The notes below the pieces were generated by a model. The model searched no databases. It was given only the letters and a program-made list of their open reading frames with translations, and was not told the origin of the DNA. Positions 21,811 to 32,988 of a stretch of 64,000 bases of DNA are shown one piece after another (position 1 is the stretch's first letter; every line of letters begins with the position of its first letter). Source of the stretch: Larix kaempferi. Lineage: Eukaryota; Streptophyta; Pinopsida; Pinales; Pinaceae. The stretch is from the NCBI GenBank assembly GCA_027924585.1, contig BSBM01000050.1, forward strand, positions 7,636,001 to 7,700,000, given 5' to 3'. The position numbers were made by a program, and so were the translations under genes.

Positions 21811-22518
21811 TGTTACTTGGATAAATAGTACATGAAGTGATTAGTACTTAGATATGTGGCTCTCATGATCTATACATTATAGATTTATTCATCCATTAAC
21901 AATTTCATAAGGTCGAAACAACAGCCTTCCATTATCTATATGCAACAAAGAGTGCGCTATCTCACTTTACATGAACATTGAGAGAAATATAGGAGAATGA
22001 TAGTAGAGAAGGAAGATAGAATATGAACTTGAAATCAGATGGGGGTTGAACTTGCATCAAAACATATCCATGAATATCTATTGAGAGTTCTGAATAGACT
22101 CTCCATCAACCAACTTGGATGGGAATCTTGCACCCTCGAAATTGGTACTAAGGCAGGGAGGATGAACATCCACCGTGCAAGGACAAGCTTGAAGCTCTCC
22201 AAATTGCAAAGATGCAAATAAAAAATGATAAAAAGCTACTCCATTTCGACTTGGCCTCCTTTTAATAACTTTAGTTGAGTCATTTACCTCCTTATAACTC
22301 AAATTATCTCCTAATTACTCATGAAATTTGAATTAGTGGGGATTATGACCCTTCATTGGCCCCACATGACACTTGGCTCCTCTTTTGTCTCCAACTCCTT
22401 CATGAATTCGACTTGGGGAATATTTTGTATGCTTTGGAGATTTATAACTCCTCTCATGCTCCCTCTTGGTCTATTTTTAGCTCTTACATTGTCATAGATG
22501 TCATAGAATCAGTCATAA
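21811..22518 (-). repeat. G2 LTR, U5-side half
   Basis: Continuous with 59125-59559 once the 36.6-kb Tat element is removed: the CATAA repeat marks the join. Ends with CA at 21811-21812 next to the primer-binding site. The rejoined LTR is about 1.14 kb. It contains several TGTCATAGAAT / GTCATAA short repeats around the insertion point. Confidence 0.72.
22514..22518. repeat. left target-site duplication CATAA of the Tat element
   Basis: CATAA directly precedes TGTTATAGG; the partner is at 59125-59129 directly after CGAACAACA. Confidence 0.85.
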
Positions 22519-23549
22519 TGTTATAGGTCAAATCTGTACTTCTCCATCCATGATCACCTTGAGCTGTCGATCACACAAAAGGACAACTTGGATTGAAGAG
22601 CATAATGACTTTGGATGATAGCCTGAACTGACTTACCCTTTTGCAAGCTAGCAAAACCCTGAAAAACCTCATGTTTTGAGCTGTGCGCTACTCTACTTCA
22701 GCATACTAGCGCTCATGCCCTACTCCACAGGCTCAATAGTAGCACACATCTCCTGCTATGTGCTACTCCACTTTAGTAAACTAGCGCACACCCTCAAAAA
22801 AGTTGCAAACGCTAGTTCTTAAATACTGAAGTTGCATACTGTGCGCTACTCCACTATGAAAAACTCATGCACACCTTAAAATATGATAAAAAATATATTA
22901 ATTTGATGAATTGGGATTAGTTGCAGTCGGTTCTGCAACTTCCCCAACTTCCATTACAACCACCTCTCGATCTAAACTGCCTTCCTTGTCCTATAAATAC
23001 AAGGAGGATTGAGGAGAGGGGTTAGACATTGTTGTGACTCTCATTCACAAGAAGAGAAATTTGTATGAAGGGTTGTTATGCTGGAAGATTTCAAGTCAGA
23101 GAAGAGCAGAAGCCTAGAATCCGGTTGCACAAGCATCTTGCATTGATCAGGTTTAACTTGTAATCATTATATGCTTTTGACAATAAAGGTTGAAACATTC
23201 CTTCCTGTCCCAAATATAATGCCTAATGGATTGTGTATTTATTTGGTTAAATGCTTGATTGTTCTTGATGTTTGAATTGCATTTCAATTTTATCATCTTT
23301 ATATCAATCAAGATACGATGAGGAAGGTATCTTTATGTTGCAGGTCTATTGAAGTAGAAGATCAAGTTGAAGATTGAGCGCAAAATCGAGCAAAGCTAGG
23401 ATCAAACGTCTGTAATAAGGGACGTCTTGAAGATCTTTGATCTATTTCCATTTATAGATGTTTTTGTAGCATAATCATTGTGTTTACCTATCTCCCCTTA
23501 AGTTGATAGTGTCCCTTTCCTCACTATAGGGTGTATTTCCCGAACAAAA
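22519..23549 (+). repeat. 5' LTR of the Tat element
   Basis: About 1.03 kb, matching 58109-59124 over its full length with scattered substitutions. U3 carries several GTGCGCTA...TAGCGCAC hairpins (22683-22870). A TATA-like TATAAATAC lies near 22994. Starts TG; the end is CGAACAAAA, where the right LTR has CGAACAACA. Confidence 0.9.
22683..22870. repeat. hairpin modules in U3 of the Tat LTR
   Basis: Arms GTGCGCTA (22683-22690) with TAGCGC (22707-22712), GTGCTA (22760-22765) with TAGCGCAC (22782-22789), and a third weaker copy near 22838-22866. The loops differ. Same modules in the right LTR (58270-58460) and in the leader (23736-23854). Confidence 0.7.
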
Positions 23550-23552
23550 AAC

Positions 23553-23570
23553 TGGCAACCATACTGGGGA
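23553..23570 (+). promoter_or_regulatory. primer-binding site of the Tat element
   Basis: TGGCAACCATACTGGGGA begins three bases after the LTR. It shares the TGGCRAC...CTGGGGA layout with the N1 site at 37727-37744. The exact tRNA is not certain. Confidence 0.7.
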
Positions 23571-25560
23571 GCCAATTTTTTTTCTGCTCTAGGAAACCCA
23601 TTTTGTTGTCTTTCCAGTACTTTTTGATCCCTTTAATCCTCTAAGGGGCCTTGTAGGGCATCCCTACCTGCTGTCTTTTGTCCGACTCGGCCTTTTACAC
23701 CTCTACAAAGCTTGATTTCTTACCTTTCCTAACATGTGCGCTACTCTATTGTACATACAGTAGCGCATACTTGAGTTTGTGCGCTAGTTTATCTACTGCA
23801 CAGTAGCGCACACCTTCCAGAGTGCGCTAGTTCACCTACTGCATAGTAGAGCACTTTCTTGTAGCTCTTTGTTTGATGTAAGGTTTGGTTTTCCACCTAT
23901 TTTGGTTTGGTTTCTAACTTTGTTTTTGGCCTTCTTAACTTGTCTTTGAGGTCTGTAATCCGTCTTTGAGTCTCTTTAGCCTCTTTTGAGTCCTTTAGGT
24001 CATCTTTTGGTCACTTGATTACTTTTGAAGTGTCTTGTTCGTATGTGACTCTTTTTGGAGACCGTGCATTGTTCCTTGGTGAATATAGTTGCTCGTCCAT
24101 ACCCTAGTAGTGTGTTGCAGGTATACAAACCTTTGTGTGTAGCATTTGTTGTTTGTTGCGACACTTGTATACTTTTTGGGTGTCTCATCCTTTGATTTAG
24201 GGTTTTGACCCATTTTTTGGCGCCTTTGGGGTGTCTTCCAAAGCTTTTTGAGTCCCGCCATTTCTTGACCTCGCTGTCATTTCCAGTATTAAGTGATTTT
24301 GAAGTACTTTAGTTTGCTTCACCTTTGATCCTTTGTGTTAGTAAGGTATTTCCGGTTATAAGCATCTTTCATCCTTGTTTTCTCCCCACTTTGCTTCCAA
24401 GTTCAAGAGCTTTTTCCTTTGAAAAAACTTGTAGGACAAGTTTTTGTCGGAGCATTGATTCGATTGTTGTGAACTTTAGAGTCATTTTTCCATACTTGCA
24501 CATCTTTTGTAGGTCTTACTTACTTCCGCTTTCAAGTTCTTTTTCGTTCATATATAACAGAAAAAGCAAAATAAGTTTGGTAGCTTAGAGTAGTGAGGCT
24601 TATAATCTTTGCAGAGTAGCATAGTTTACTTTGTTCAGAATTTGAAAAGAAAACAAAAATAAAGCTTTGTTTAGGTTTGCTTACTCTTCATTTTGGAAAG
24701 AATATAAAATAAAAAATAAAAAGTCTTTTTGTTGTTGAAAGTTGTTTCATTTCATGCACTTTACTTTTTGTTGCAACCACACCACACAATGCACTGCCCC
24801 ACTGAGTAAAAAGTAACCTTAAAAAGAATCTTAATAAAATCAATTAGAAACAATTTTATTTCTAGGGATACATGACACCAACAAGTCTAGGATAGAGTTT
24901 CGAGCTTAAAACACCTTAAACTGCTCGAAGCTTGTTTCATTACTCAAAAAGCGTAGTGTGACTATCATATAGGTAAACCCATATATATCAAATATTCCTG
25001 GGAAACACTACTGAAACCAGATCTAAGCACGAGGCTGTGGAAGATTAGAATCGTTGAGGATACCTCCCTCATGTTCCTTTTGACCATAAACCAAGGTCGA
25101 TTCGCGTACAGGGGTCCATCCGGACTTCGGGCTTTGCTACCCTTCCCATGTGTTTTGATCAGGCTGACGACTGTCCCCCCAGGATATTTCGTATGTATGG
25201 TAGCCTTAGTATCTGACCATAGGATCATACATAGGTGACAGTGGAGGGTATATCTATTGTACCTAGGACAAACGTGGGAAGAAATCCCTTGCAGGTCTTT
25301 GGGAGGGCGGTTGGGTGATTCCAGTTCTTGCACCCTTAGTCATTGTATTGTGGACCCCAGGTAACTGTTCTTCATCCTTCGTTGATCTATTGTGGGCCCT
25401 CATCATCCCAGAATCTTCTCTGTAAGGCATCTTGTTTGCCTGGTTTGTATACTTAGGATTTTTTTAGTGGTATGCTATTTGCCCCTTAGTCTTAGTGGCC
25501 ACTAGGTTTTTTCTTAGTTTTATTTTTATATATAATTGTGGAAGACCAACAGCTTCGTAG
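23571..25560 (+). other. leader (5' UTR) of the Tat element, no gene
   Basis: Two kilobases, T-rich, with no conserved coding signal. 23736-23854 holds three hairpins: GTGCGCTACT/AGTAGCGCAT (23736-23768), GTGCGCTA/TAGCGCAC (23779-23811) and GTGCGCTA/TAGAGCAC (23822-23854). The 122-aa minus-strand frame at 24965-25333 has no recognised domain and I leave it out. Long leaders are normal in Tat elements. Confidence 0.6.
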
Positions 25561-25569
25561 GTCTAGAAG

Positions 25570-26723
25570 GTGCAAAACCTTCTCCCACTTAGAGTGGAAC
25601 CACTACCGCCACCAATACGACAGAGGAGAGACTCCAGTGGTACTTTTGAAACTACTGGTGAAATAGAGGTTCCTGAGGAACCACAACCTGGGACTCCAGA
25701 TCATCAAACTTTTAACACAGTCAAGATTGAGGATCTTACTTCTGGTGAGTTTAATACCCTTTTAATCCTCCTCTGACCGAACTTAACAATCTGCTTCTGG
25801 TACCTGTTGGTTTTCAGCAACCTGATTATAGTGCATATCATTTCACACCTGAGCATTTTATGACTAACCCTGGAGGCGAACAAGGAGTTCCACAGACTCC
25901 CACAATAGGTATGAATACAAATACTGTAAATCCTTCTTCCACTGATACACCGAGTTCGCCACAACTAACTTCTATTTTGACTCCATCCTTAACTTTAATG
26001 CCGGTACCTTAGGCATGCTGAGTTCAACAACTTTGGCATCCGCCTCTACGCCCACTTTTGGACCTAGTAGTACAGTGAATCTTGTTCCACCTCCTGCAAC
26101 TCAACAGCCATATCATATACCTAGTACTTGGATTTCCACACCGAATGTATGGCCAAACGCCTATGCAACTATGCCTGTCATGAGTACCATGACTGCGTCG
26201 TCCACCTCAACTACCCCTGGTTTTAACACCTTTGAAGGATACACCATAAATCAAAATAATGTACCTGTAGGAAACACCCATTTTTCTCTATTTTCGGGAG
26301 GATGGGGTAACATCCTTAATCAACAATATGGCAGAGCTAACGCCCAACCTCAGTGAACAAACGTTCCGAGTACCAGCCCACTTTTATTTGGGTGGGGGAA
26401 TTTCAACAACACTTTCACACAACAACAGATGGCAGGGGGCAACCCCTACTAGCATATGGCTGGGGGAAATCCCTACCAGCAGATGGCTAGGGGCAACCCC
26501 TACCAACAATTTACGGGTCAAACTATGGGTGGTTCCCCCTTTATGACCCCGGATTATCAAATGCCATCTTGTAGACCTCGTTTACCATTTCTGGCAACTC
26601 TGAATTTTCCAAACCTTTTCAAGTTGACGAATGATCTAGTGTACCATAACGCTACATGGCCACCAGTTCCTACCAAATTACCTTCGGACATTCCAAAATT
26701 TGAAGGCAAAATCGGTGAAGACC
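25570..26723 (+). pseudogene. Tat gag, N-terminal part (cut by N1)
   Basis: Structural protein of the particle. A variable, Pro/Thr/Ser-rich N-terminal region (25570-26350) leads to Gln/Gly/Asn-rich repeats (GGNPYQQMARGNPYQQ near 26456-26510). The conserved start of the capsid domain follows: LNFPNLFKLTNDL, LPSDIPKFEGKIGED (26680-26723). The next residues (PGDH) are found after N1 at 38475. Stops near 25774, 26010 and 26354 and frame changes show decay. It starts roughly 2 kb from the PBS; no clear initiator can be chosen. Confidence 0.78.
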
Positions 26724-27439
26724 TGTAGCTAGGATTTTCACCCTAGCTTGTGCAAATGAGCACCTACTAAGGAGAAGGGCCTCCTTAGTAGCAGTTCAAT
26801 AACATAGTAAAATATGACAGTAAAGCAAAGTAAACTTAAACTAGCATGAACATTAACATAAATAAAAAGACATGACGAATTGATAAAGATTTTTCTTTTG
26901 TATTAGATTCACCTCAAGTGTTGAGGTTGGTGAAGCTCTTGTAGTGGTCTAGGAGGGCTTCTTCCAAGCTCCAATGGATTCCTTTTCCTTCTCCAACGTG
27001 TTTGGATATGGGCCAAAGGGGCACTTAAATGTGAAATCAGCTCAAAAGGGTGAGCTAGGGTTTGAGGAGTGATTTTGGCAGAGTGAGGATATGGAAGATT
27101 GTGGATGTGAAATGGGGAGCCTCCATCACCTATTTATAGGTTTTTTAGTGGTGGAGTGTTGACCCATGGTTTTGGGCACCATATGGTTTAGGTCAATTGT
27201 ATAGGGTTTTTGCTTCTTTTTTCCCTCTTTTTCCTCTTTTTTATATTTTTATTCCCTTTTTAGAGGGTTTTTGCTATTTTTGGAGGAACTTTAAATTATT
27301 TGGGGGAAAAAAGGGGGGTTTTGGGCCTCTTGGAGGCTTTTTAATGGTTTTTTAAGGTTTTGGAGGCAAATATGGTAGGAAATATAGACAAATGAGTCAT
27401 GTAATGAGGGAGATGAGGTAGTGAGCACTTTTTGGGTGT
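26724..27439 (-). repeat. 3' LTR of N1
   Basis: Matches 37749-38469 over 716 bp with scattered differences. Outer end TGTAGCTAGGATTTTCACCC; the inner end stops at ...TTTTTGGGTGT, whereas the partner has ...GGGTGTTAACA. TATA-like CTATAAATAGG on the minus strand near 27128-27140. Confidence 0.88.
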
Positions 27440-27570
27440 GAGGGAAGGAGCTCATCGTATGGCCGATAGACATCATAGGTATTTTATGGTTTTCCTAGGA
27501 ATGTGGAGAGGAGAAGAAATGAACTAGAGCCCAGAACAACGGTCCCGAACAAACTGCAAAAACTGAAAAT

Positions 27571-27812
27571 ACATGACCTCAATAATGAATGAGGAATAAT
27601 CTCAACATATGGACGAGGCAGGCATACCCATGCTCGTATCAAGATCTATAACAATAACAATGAGGTCCAAAAAATGGGGACCTGAAAGATACATGGCCTC
27701 AAATAATGAATGAGGAAGAATCTCAATATATGGACGAGGTGGGCATACCCATGCTCGTATCAAGATATATAAAAAGTAACAATGAGGTCCAACAAATGGG
27801 GACCTGAAAGAT
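27571..27812. repeat. two ~121-bp tandem units in N1 filler
   Basis: Units start ACATGACCTC (27571) and ACATGGCCTC (27691) and share ATATGGACGAGG, GCATACCCATGCTCGTATC and ATGGGGACCTGAAAGAT; a third copy begins at 27813 and stops after ACATGG. Confidence 0.8.
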
Positions 27813-29686
27813 ACATGGAGAACCACTGTGTGCATCATAAGTGCCCAAAAAAGGGGACACGGATCTGGGACATACTGCCAGGCTGACCATGTCTAAGCTG
27901 AAGAACTGATACACTGAAATATCAATAGTAGTGTTGAGTATGGTACCAGAGGAACTGATGAACTAGAAAATCATAATGACGGAGAGTTATACATCCTCAA
28001 TGGTATACTGAACTAGAACTGAACTGGGTACTCAAGGAAGCATATAAGTGGATGGATTCCGAATACAATCGCAAACGCCACCTGGACATCCATGGGAACA
28101 TATAACTGGGTGTTTGGAAGTCACTCACCAATGTGCTAGAGTCAGGGGAAATCCGGGGTCTTCGACCAATAACTGAAGGGATATATAGCCTACACGATTC
28201 TCAACGATGTGATCAAGGTGTTGAAGTTGAGCATGTGAGAAACAACCATTCGGAGAGGCACTGATGACTCCTCTCAAAATGGTCCATAGGAACTCACCAC
28301 AGATGGTGATGAGTCTAAGGCGCAAGGACCTCTAGGTCTATCCTCTGGAATAGATTAGCTGTTGTCGACAAAGGGAGAGGTGGATAATCGAAGTGTGAGA
28401 GTACTGATGGTACGACTGACATACTGTGGAGGTGGGGAATATTTGGGCAAATAGAGTGGGTGGACTCAAACTTCCTTTGTTCAGATTATGATGGTGGGGA
28501 TGATCAGGCAGCATATGAAACTGACTGGTGGGAAGGGGACGATAGCTTTAATGGACTAGGGGCGGTAACCGGGAGGAGTGATACTCAAGCTGGTGTAAGA
28601 TGGCAGGAGACTGTAGAATACTCTAAACAAAGGCGAGCTTATTGGGGGTGCTGCTGAGATGATCGATCATGGTGTCGAGAGGCACTAGGGGGACTTCTTT
28701 ATGGTTTAAGGAGCGGGAAGAAGTGTGCTCAAAATGGGACTGTCGTGTGGATTTATACGAGCCCAGGACAGTTCATGCTCGTGATTGCTTTCAATTTTAA
28801 GAAGTCTGAAAACGATAAGAAGACTCTGAAATAATGAAATGGTACCATCGTGTGGATTTGTACGATCCCAGGATGGTGCATGCTCTTGGTTGCTTTCAAT
28901 TTTAGAGAGTCTGAAAGCAATAAGACTCCAGGGGGGCTCTTTTTCATGTGTTAGTCTCCAAGGCCAGAAAAAGCATAAAATGATGCAATGAAGAACTCTT
29001 CTAGCCGGTGTGACTAGAGTATTCATTTTTCGTAATTAGTCTACCAGGTTTGGAAAAGGGTTAAACTTATACCAGATAGACGCCCTTTCAGGTACTTTAA
29101 TGAGCATGAAAGGAAGCAAGATTTCTCGGTGATCTTTTCATTTTTTTAGGAGTCAGAAAAGAGCTTAACAAAAACTCCCTAATTGCATTTTTCGTAAAGG
29201 ACTCATTCGTCCCAAAAAAGGGATAAAATTATACCGAACAAAAGGAATGGCCAGGAAAGGAGGAACCGCTCAATCAAGGAACATCGATGAGAACCAAGAA
29301 TGAGCGTGGGGAGGAAAATTGGTGGGCCTCCTTGCGGGATGATGAATGGTGGAAAAATAACGAAATAATTGCAGTATGAATGGAGTGAATGGATGTTATA
29401 CCTCAAATTGCCACACCATGTGTAAGTGAGAATATACATGTTTCACCACCATGGAAAACATGATGTTTATGCCTCCTAAGGGTGTTAGGACCCTTCATTC
29501 TAATGTTGGTACCTTCCCTAGTCACACTTGGAAGAAAATCCAACAAGCAAGGGGTCAAAACCTGCATTAACCACCTCCAAAAATTAATCCTTCTGGAACT
29601 ACCGCGCCCTGCATGCCTATGGGGGAGCGGTAGTGTCAAACTACTGCGTTCTGCATGCCTATGGGGGAGCGGTACTACCGCGCTTT

Positions 29687-30393
29687 GCTAAGTTATAGAG
29701 GAGCGGTAGTTTTCTTTAGGCTTATCCCTTTTATTTTGGATCTTGGATCTCATGGAGATTTTCTTGGGATGAGGTACCCCTTCGAATCCCATCTCACTTT
29801 CCCTCCTTGGCATGATTTAGATCTTTGATCCACATATTATTCACTTAGATCCATAATCTCCTCTTAGTGGTTGGCCTCCCAAATCCTACTTAAAGAGAGC
29901 CATCTATGAGCTTGGGGGGGTGATCTTGGATACACTAAACCTATGATCCTATGAGTCTTGCAAGGGTGATGTTGGAGAGCTTGGAAAGAGGTGCTACTAC
30001 TTTGGACATCAAGGTATAACATTGTAATCAGTTTCTTTTTGCTAAGTTATAGAGGAGTGGTAGTTTTGTTTAGGCTTATCCCTTTTATTTTAGATCTTGG
30101 ATCTCATCGAGATTTTCTTGGGATGAGGTACCCCTTCGAATTCCATCTCACTTTTCCTCCTTGGCATGATTTAGATCTTTGATCCACATATTACTCACTT
30201 AGATCCATAATCTCCTCTTAGTGGTTGGCCTCCCAAATCCTACTTAAAGAGAGCCATCCATGAGCTTGGGGGGGTGATCTTGGAAACACTAAATCTATGA
30301 TCCTATGAGTCTTGCAAGGGTGATGTTGGAGAGCTTGGAAAGAGATGCTACTACTTTGGGCATCAAGGTATAACATTCTAATCAGTTTCTTTT
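29687..30393. repeat. 354-bp direct duplication in N1 filler
   Basis: Unit 1 29687-30040 and unit 2 30041-30393 start GCTAAGTTATAGAGGAG and end ATCAGTTTCTTTT. They differ at only a few positions. No coding capacity. Confidence 0.85.
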
Positions 30394-31434
30394 GGCTTTT
30401 CTATCATTAATATAACTTAGCCTATTCCTCTCATTTTCATGTCTTTAATGATGAATGCATGAAATTGTCTCTATTTATATAGTTAGATCTTTGTTTATAC
30501 ATATATTGCATTGGAGAAGGTGTTGTCTTTCCTTTGTGAACAGGTTCATAAGTCCATAATCAAAGGCACGAGCTGTAGCAACTTAGGAGCAGCAGAACAA
30601 CCATCAAAGTAAGGTATGTTGTCTAATTGCTTTGTATTTCCATAGCTTGTTAGCTGATGTGTGAACTAGATCTAGGAGGACTATAGTGTCTATTTGTTTC
30701 ATCTCTGTCTTGGGTAGGCAATCAGGGGCCTTTTCTAATCCCAAGGATATATCTACCTATCCGTAGGGAGATTTTCTCACAACAATGGCTCATGTAAAAA
30801 TGTGTAACAATGCGATGGCGGTCGATGTGGCATGCAAACCGAGGCAGCAAGGTGTTGAGACACAATGTTGAAACTATTCCTGGTGAGAGCGAGAAATGAT
30901 CTCAAGCTTCATCACGAGCTCGAAAAACTGAATGGCGATAGAAGGAATATCGAAACAAACGACGACCGAGGTGGCACGCAAACTGAGGCAACGGGGGGGG
31001 CATTTTGGAAAAAATATCCAAAAAATATGGGGGTGAGAGAGAGAAATGATCTCAAGCATCATCATGGGCACGGAAATATGAATCCGATGGTGCAAATGGT
31101 GTGAAAAACGGAGATCATAAGGACTCCGAAATGGTCAAAGGAAATAACTAGGTTAAAAAATGGTTGCAAATAAAGGTGAGCCCACCAAGCCAAGGATGCA
31201 GTGGTGGGGAGAAATGATTACCCGCGGGGGAAGAATACTAGGTGTATCAAATCAAATCAAATATACAAGTGATATGTGACCTCAAAAATGGTTGAGATCA
31301 CACATGTGAAAAAGTGAGCAAAGTTAATGACCTCCCCCCATGCTATGCGCATGGGGTTTGGGATTGTGGATCACATATTTGTTGGTTTAAACAATGGGAT
31401 CATTGAAATATTGAGATAGATGTGATGGGGAAGG

Positions 31435-31932
31435 TTAAAAATGAGTGATCATGCCCTCTATCCTAGGGTTGAGGTAATCTATTATGCCCCCTAACTCATA
31501 GGTGTCAATGTGGTGCTCTATGATAGCGGGGTCAAGACCAGGCATTTCGGTATAGGACCAAGCAAAGACATCGCGGAACTCTTGGAAAATCTTTTTGTAC
31601 TCTCCGATCTCGTACTCAGTGCAGGAGGCTCCTAACGTAATGAGTTCATGAGCACTAGCTGGGCCAGAGATATCAATGTGGATTGTGGGTGAAATGTTGG
31701 ACATGTTATCTTCCTCGAAGGCATCGGGAGCGGGAATGGGATCTTTAAACCAGTCGACTTTGGTGGGGAGAAAATCTTTGGACTCAACCGAAAATTGGGT
31801 GGCTGTGGTGGGGGGGGACTCTTCCGGGAGGAAATAGGAAAGATGATGCATATCTTCCTAGGGGTAATCAGGTGCAGTAAGAGCCTCGTGAATCTACTCA
31901 TCATTGTGGAAACTTTGGGTTTTCAAATCGGT
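31435..31932 (-). pseudogene. N1 pre-RT stump
   Basis: Encodes the stretch that leads into RT in Tat polyproteins: EYKKIFQEFRDVFAWSYTEM, PGLDPAIIEHHIDT. Where the RT should start, the reading becomes unrelated (IIDYLNPRIEGMITHF) and stops at 31435. The outer element has the same block at 40860-40980 (YTKIFKEVCDIFACSYEEMP). This is therefore the point at which pol was lost. Confidence 0.82.
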
Positions 31933-32988
31933 TTATGAGGGAGTGGTAGTAGAAGAGATCATATAAATGGTATTAATCTCTCCGGTTGACGGGGATGCTA
32001 CGGGGTGGATCTCTTCAATGATGGGGGGATCCGTCTCGAGGTCCAAATTATTCATCTCGTAGAGACCTGCTCTGTAATCTAGGAGATCTGGATAGTGATG
32101 TGAGTAATGGCCGTAAATATCGCATATTGCACAAGGGTGGTTGGTACGCAGTGATTTATCACGAGGCTTAGGGGTAGGGTCAAGCTGGACAACCGGGAGG
32201 TTGGGGTCATCTCCAATAATTTGCATGTGCTCGTTTAATGCAGGTAATTGTGGACATTGATGGATAGGATGGCCCAATTCATCACACAACGAGAATTTGG
32301 GAGGAGCATGAAACACGGGGGGGATTTTAACCATTTTGGGGGGGGGTAAAGCAGTGTATGGTTGTGGGCCTTTTCCCCCAGTGTGCTTGATAAGAGGGGA
32401 TGGATTAGTGGACGAGGAAGGAGTAGTGACACTAGGAGGTGGTTGACTAGTAGTGGTGATGGGTTGCACCGGTTGTAAGAAGACATTTGGTGTCGGGGGG
32501 GCAACAGGAGGCGTGATGTACCATGCAGGTAATCCTAAAGTTAAACCGGGGAGGCTGAGGGTATCCATAACTGGGGCGCTTACTACTCCCGAAGGGGGGA
32601 ATAGGAAGGGGATTGTATGGATAGGTGTAACACCAGCATGACTAGGGACCAATGGTGGTTGAGGTAGCAAGGGCGGTTGATGGTTGGGTGTTGGTGTATT
32701 GTGGGAAAGGGTACATAAGTCAAATATTCCGGTCACTGGTGATGGGGGAGGAATATATTGGAATGTTGAGGTCATCGACATATCTAAGTAAAATTTGGGT
32801 CCCACTGAGGAAACCAACGAGGTAGATGCACCGCAAATAGGTTGTTTGACCATGGGAAGAACATTTTCAGGTGTAGCGCAGGCATTGGGATCGTAATAGG
32901 TGAGTTGAACAACCTTGACCACGTGTCCATCATGGGGGAACATCATGGTACAAAAAATGGATGAGGCAACCGCCCGCATGGCGTACAT
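31933..32988 (-). pseudogene. N1 end of protease and Pro-rich spacer with zinc-knuckle modules
   Basis: The 351-codon open frame begins in the protease tail (MYAMRAVASSIFCTMMFPHD). A long Pro/Thr/Ser-rich spacer follows, then two zinc-knuckle-type modules: SLCDELGHPIHQC (first Cys replaced by Phe) and CAICDIYGHYSHHY (last Cys replaced by Tyr). The second resembles the gag knuckle of the same element (RTNHPCSICGVYGHYTH), including the preceding RTNHPC. The equivalent frame of the outer element (40084-41139) has no such modules. It ends with an acidic stretch and a stop at 31933. Confidence 0.75.

Larger units (their letters stand above)
13650..22518 (-). mobile_element. Ty3/gypsy element G2 (minus strand, interrupted)
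   Basis: In element orientation: LTR (59559-59125 joined to 22518-21811), primer-binding site (21810-21790), leader, protease (near 20600-20270), gag-like domain (about 19960-19480), RT (19299-18993, 16199-15603, 15302-15100), RNase H and integrase (to 13650). Its own 3' LTR is not present. It is cut by the outer Tat element (in the LTR), a solo LTR (in protease), a 2.79-kb insert and a 300-bp insert (both in RT), and it is fused to a truncated copia in the integrase. Stops and frameshifts are frequent. Confidence 0.8.
27440..31434 (-). other. non-coding filler of N1 in place of RT-integrase
   Basis: Four kilobases where a full Tat element would encode RT, RNase H, integrase and the extra RNase H. 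No RT, integrase or other domain in any frame. It is made of internal duplications: ~121-bp units at 27571-27812, ~115-bp units at 28740-28930, GCGGTAGT hairpins at 29598-29710, 354-bp units at 29687-30393, and GAGAAATGATCTCAAGC-type repeats at 30890-31070. Confidence 0.65.

Noticed and set aside
24965-25333. 122-codon minus-strand frame in the Tat leader
   Set aside because: No domain, opposite strand to the element, not supported by context.
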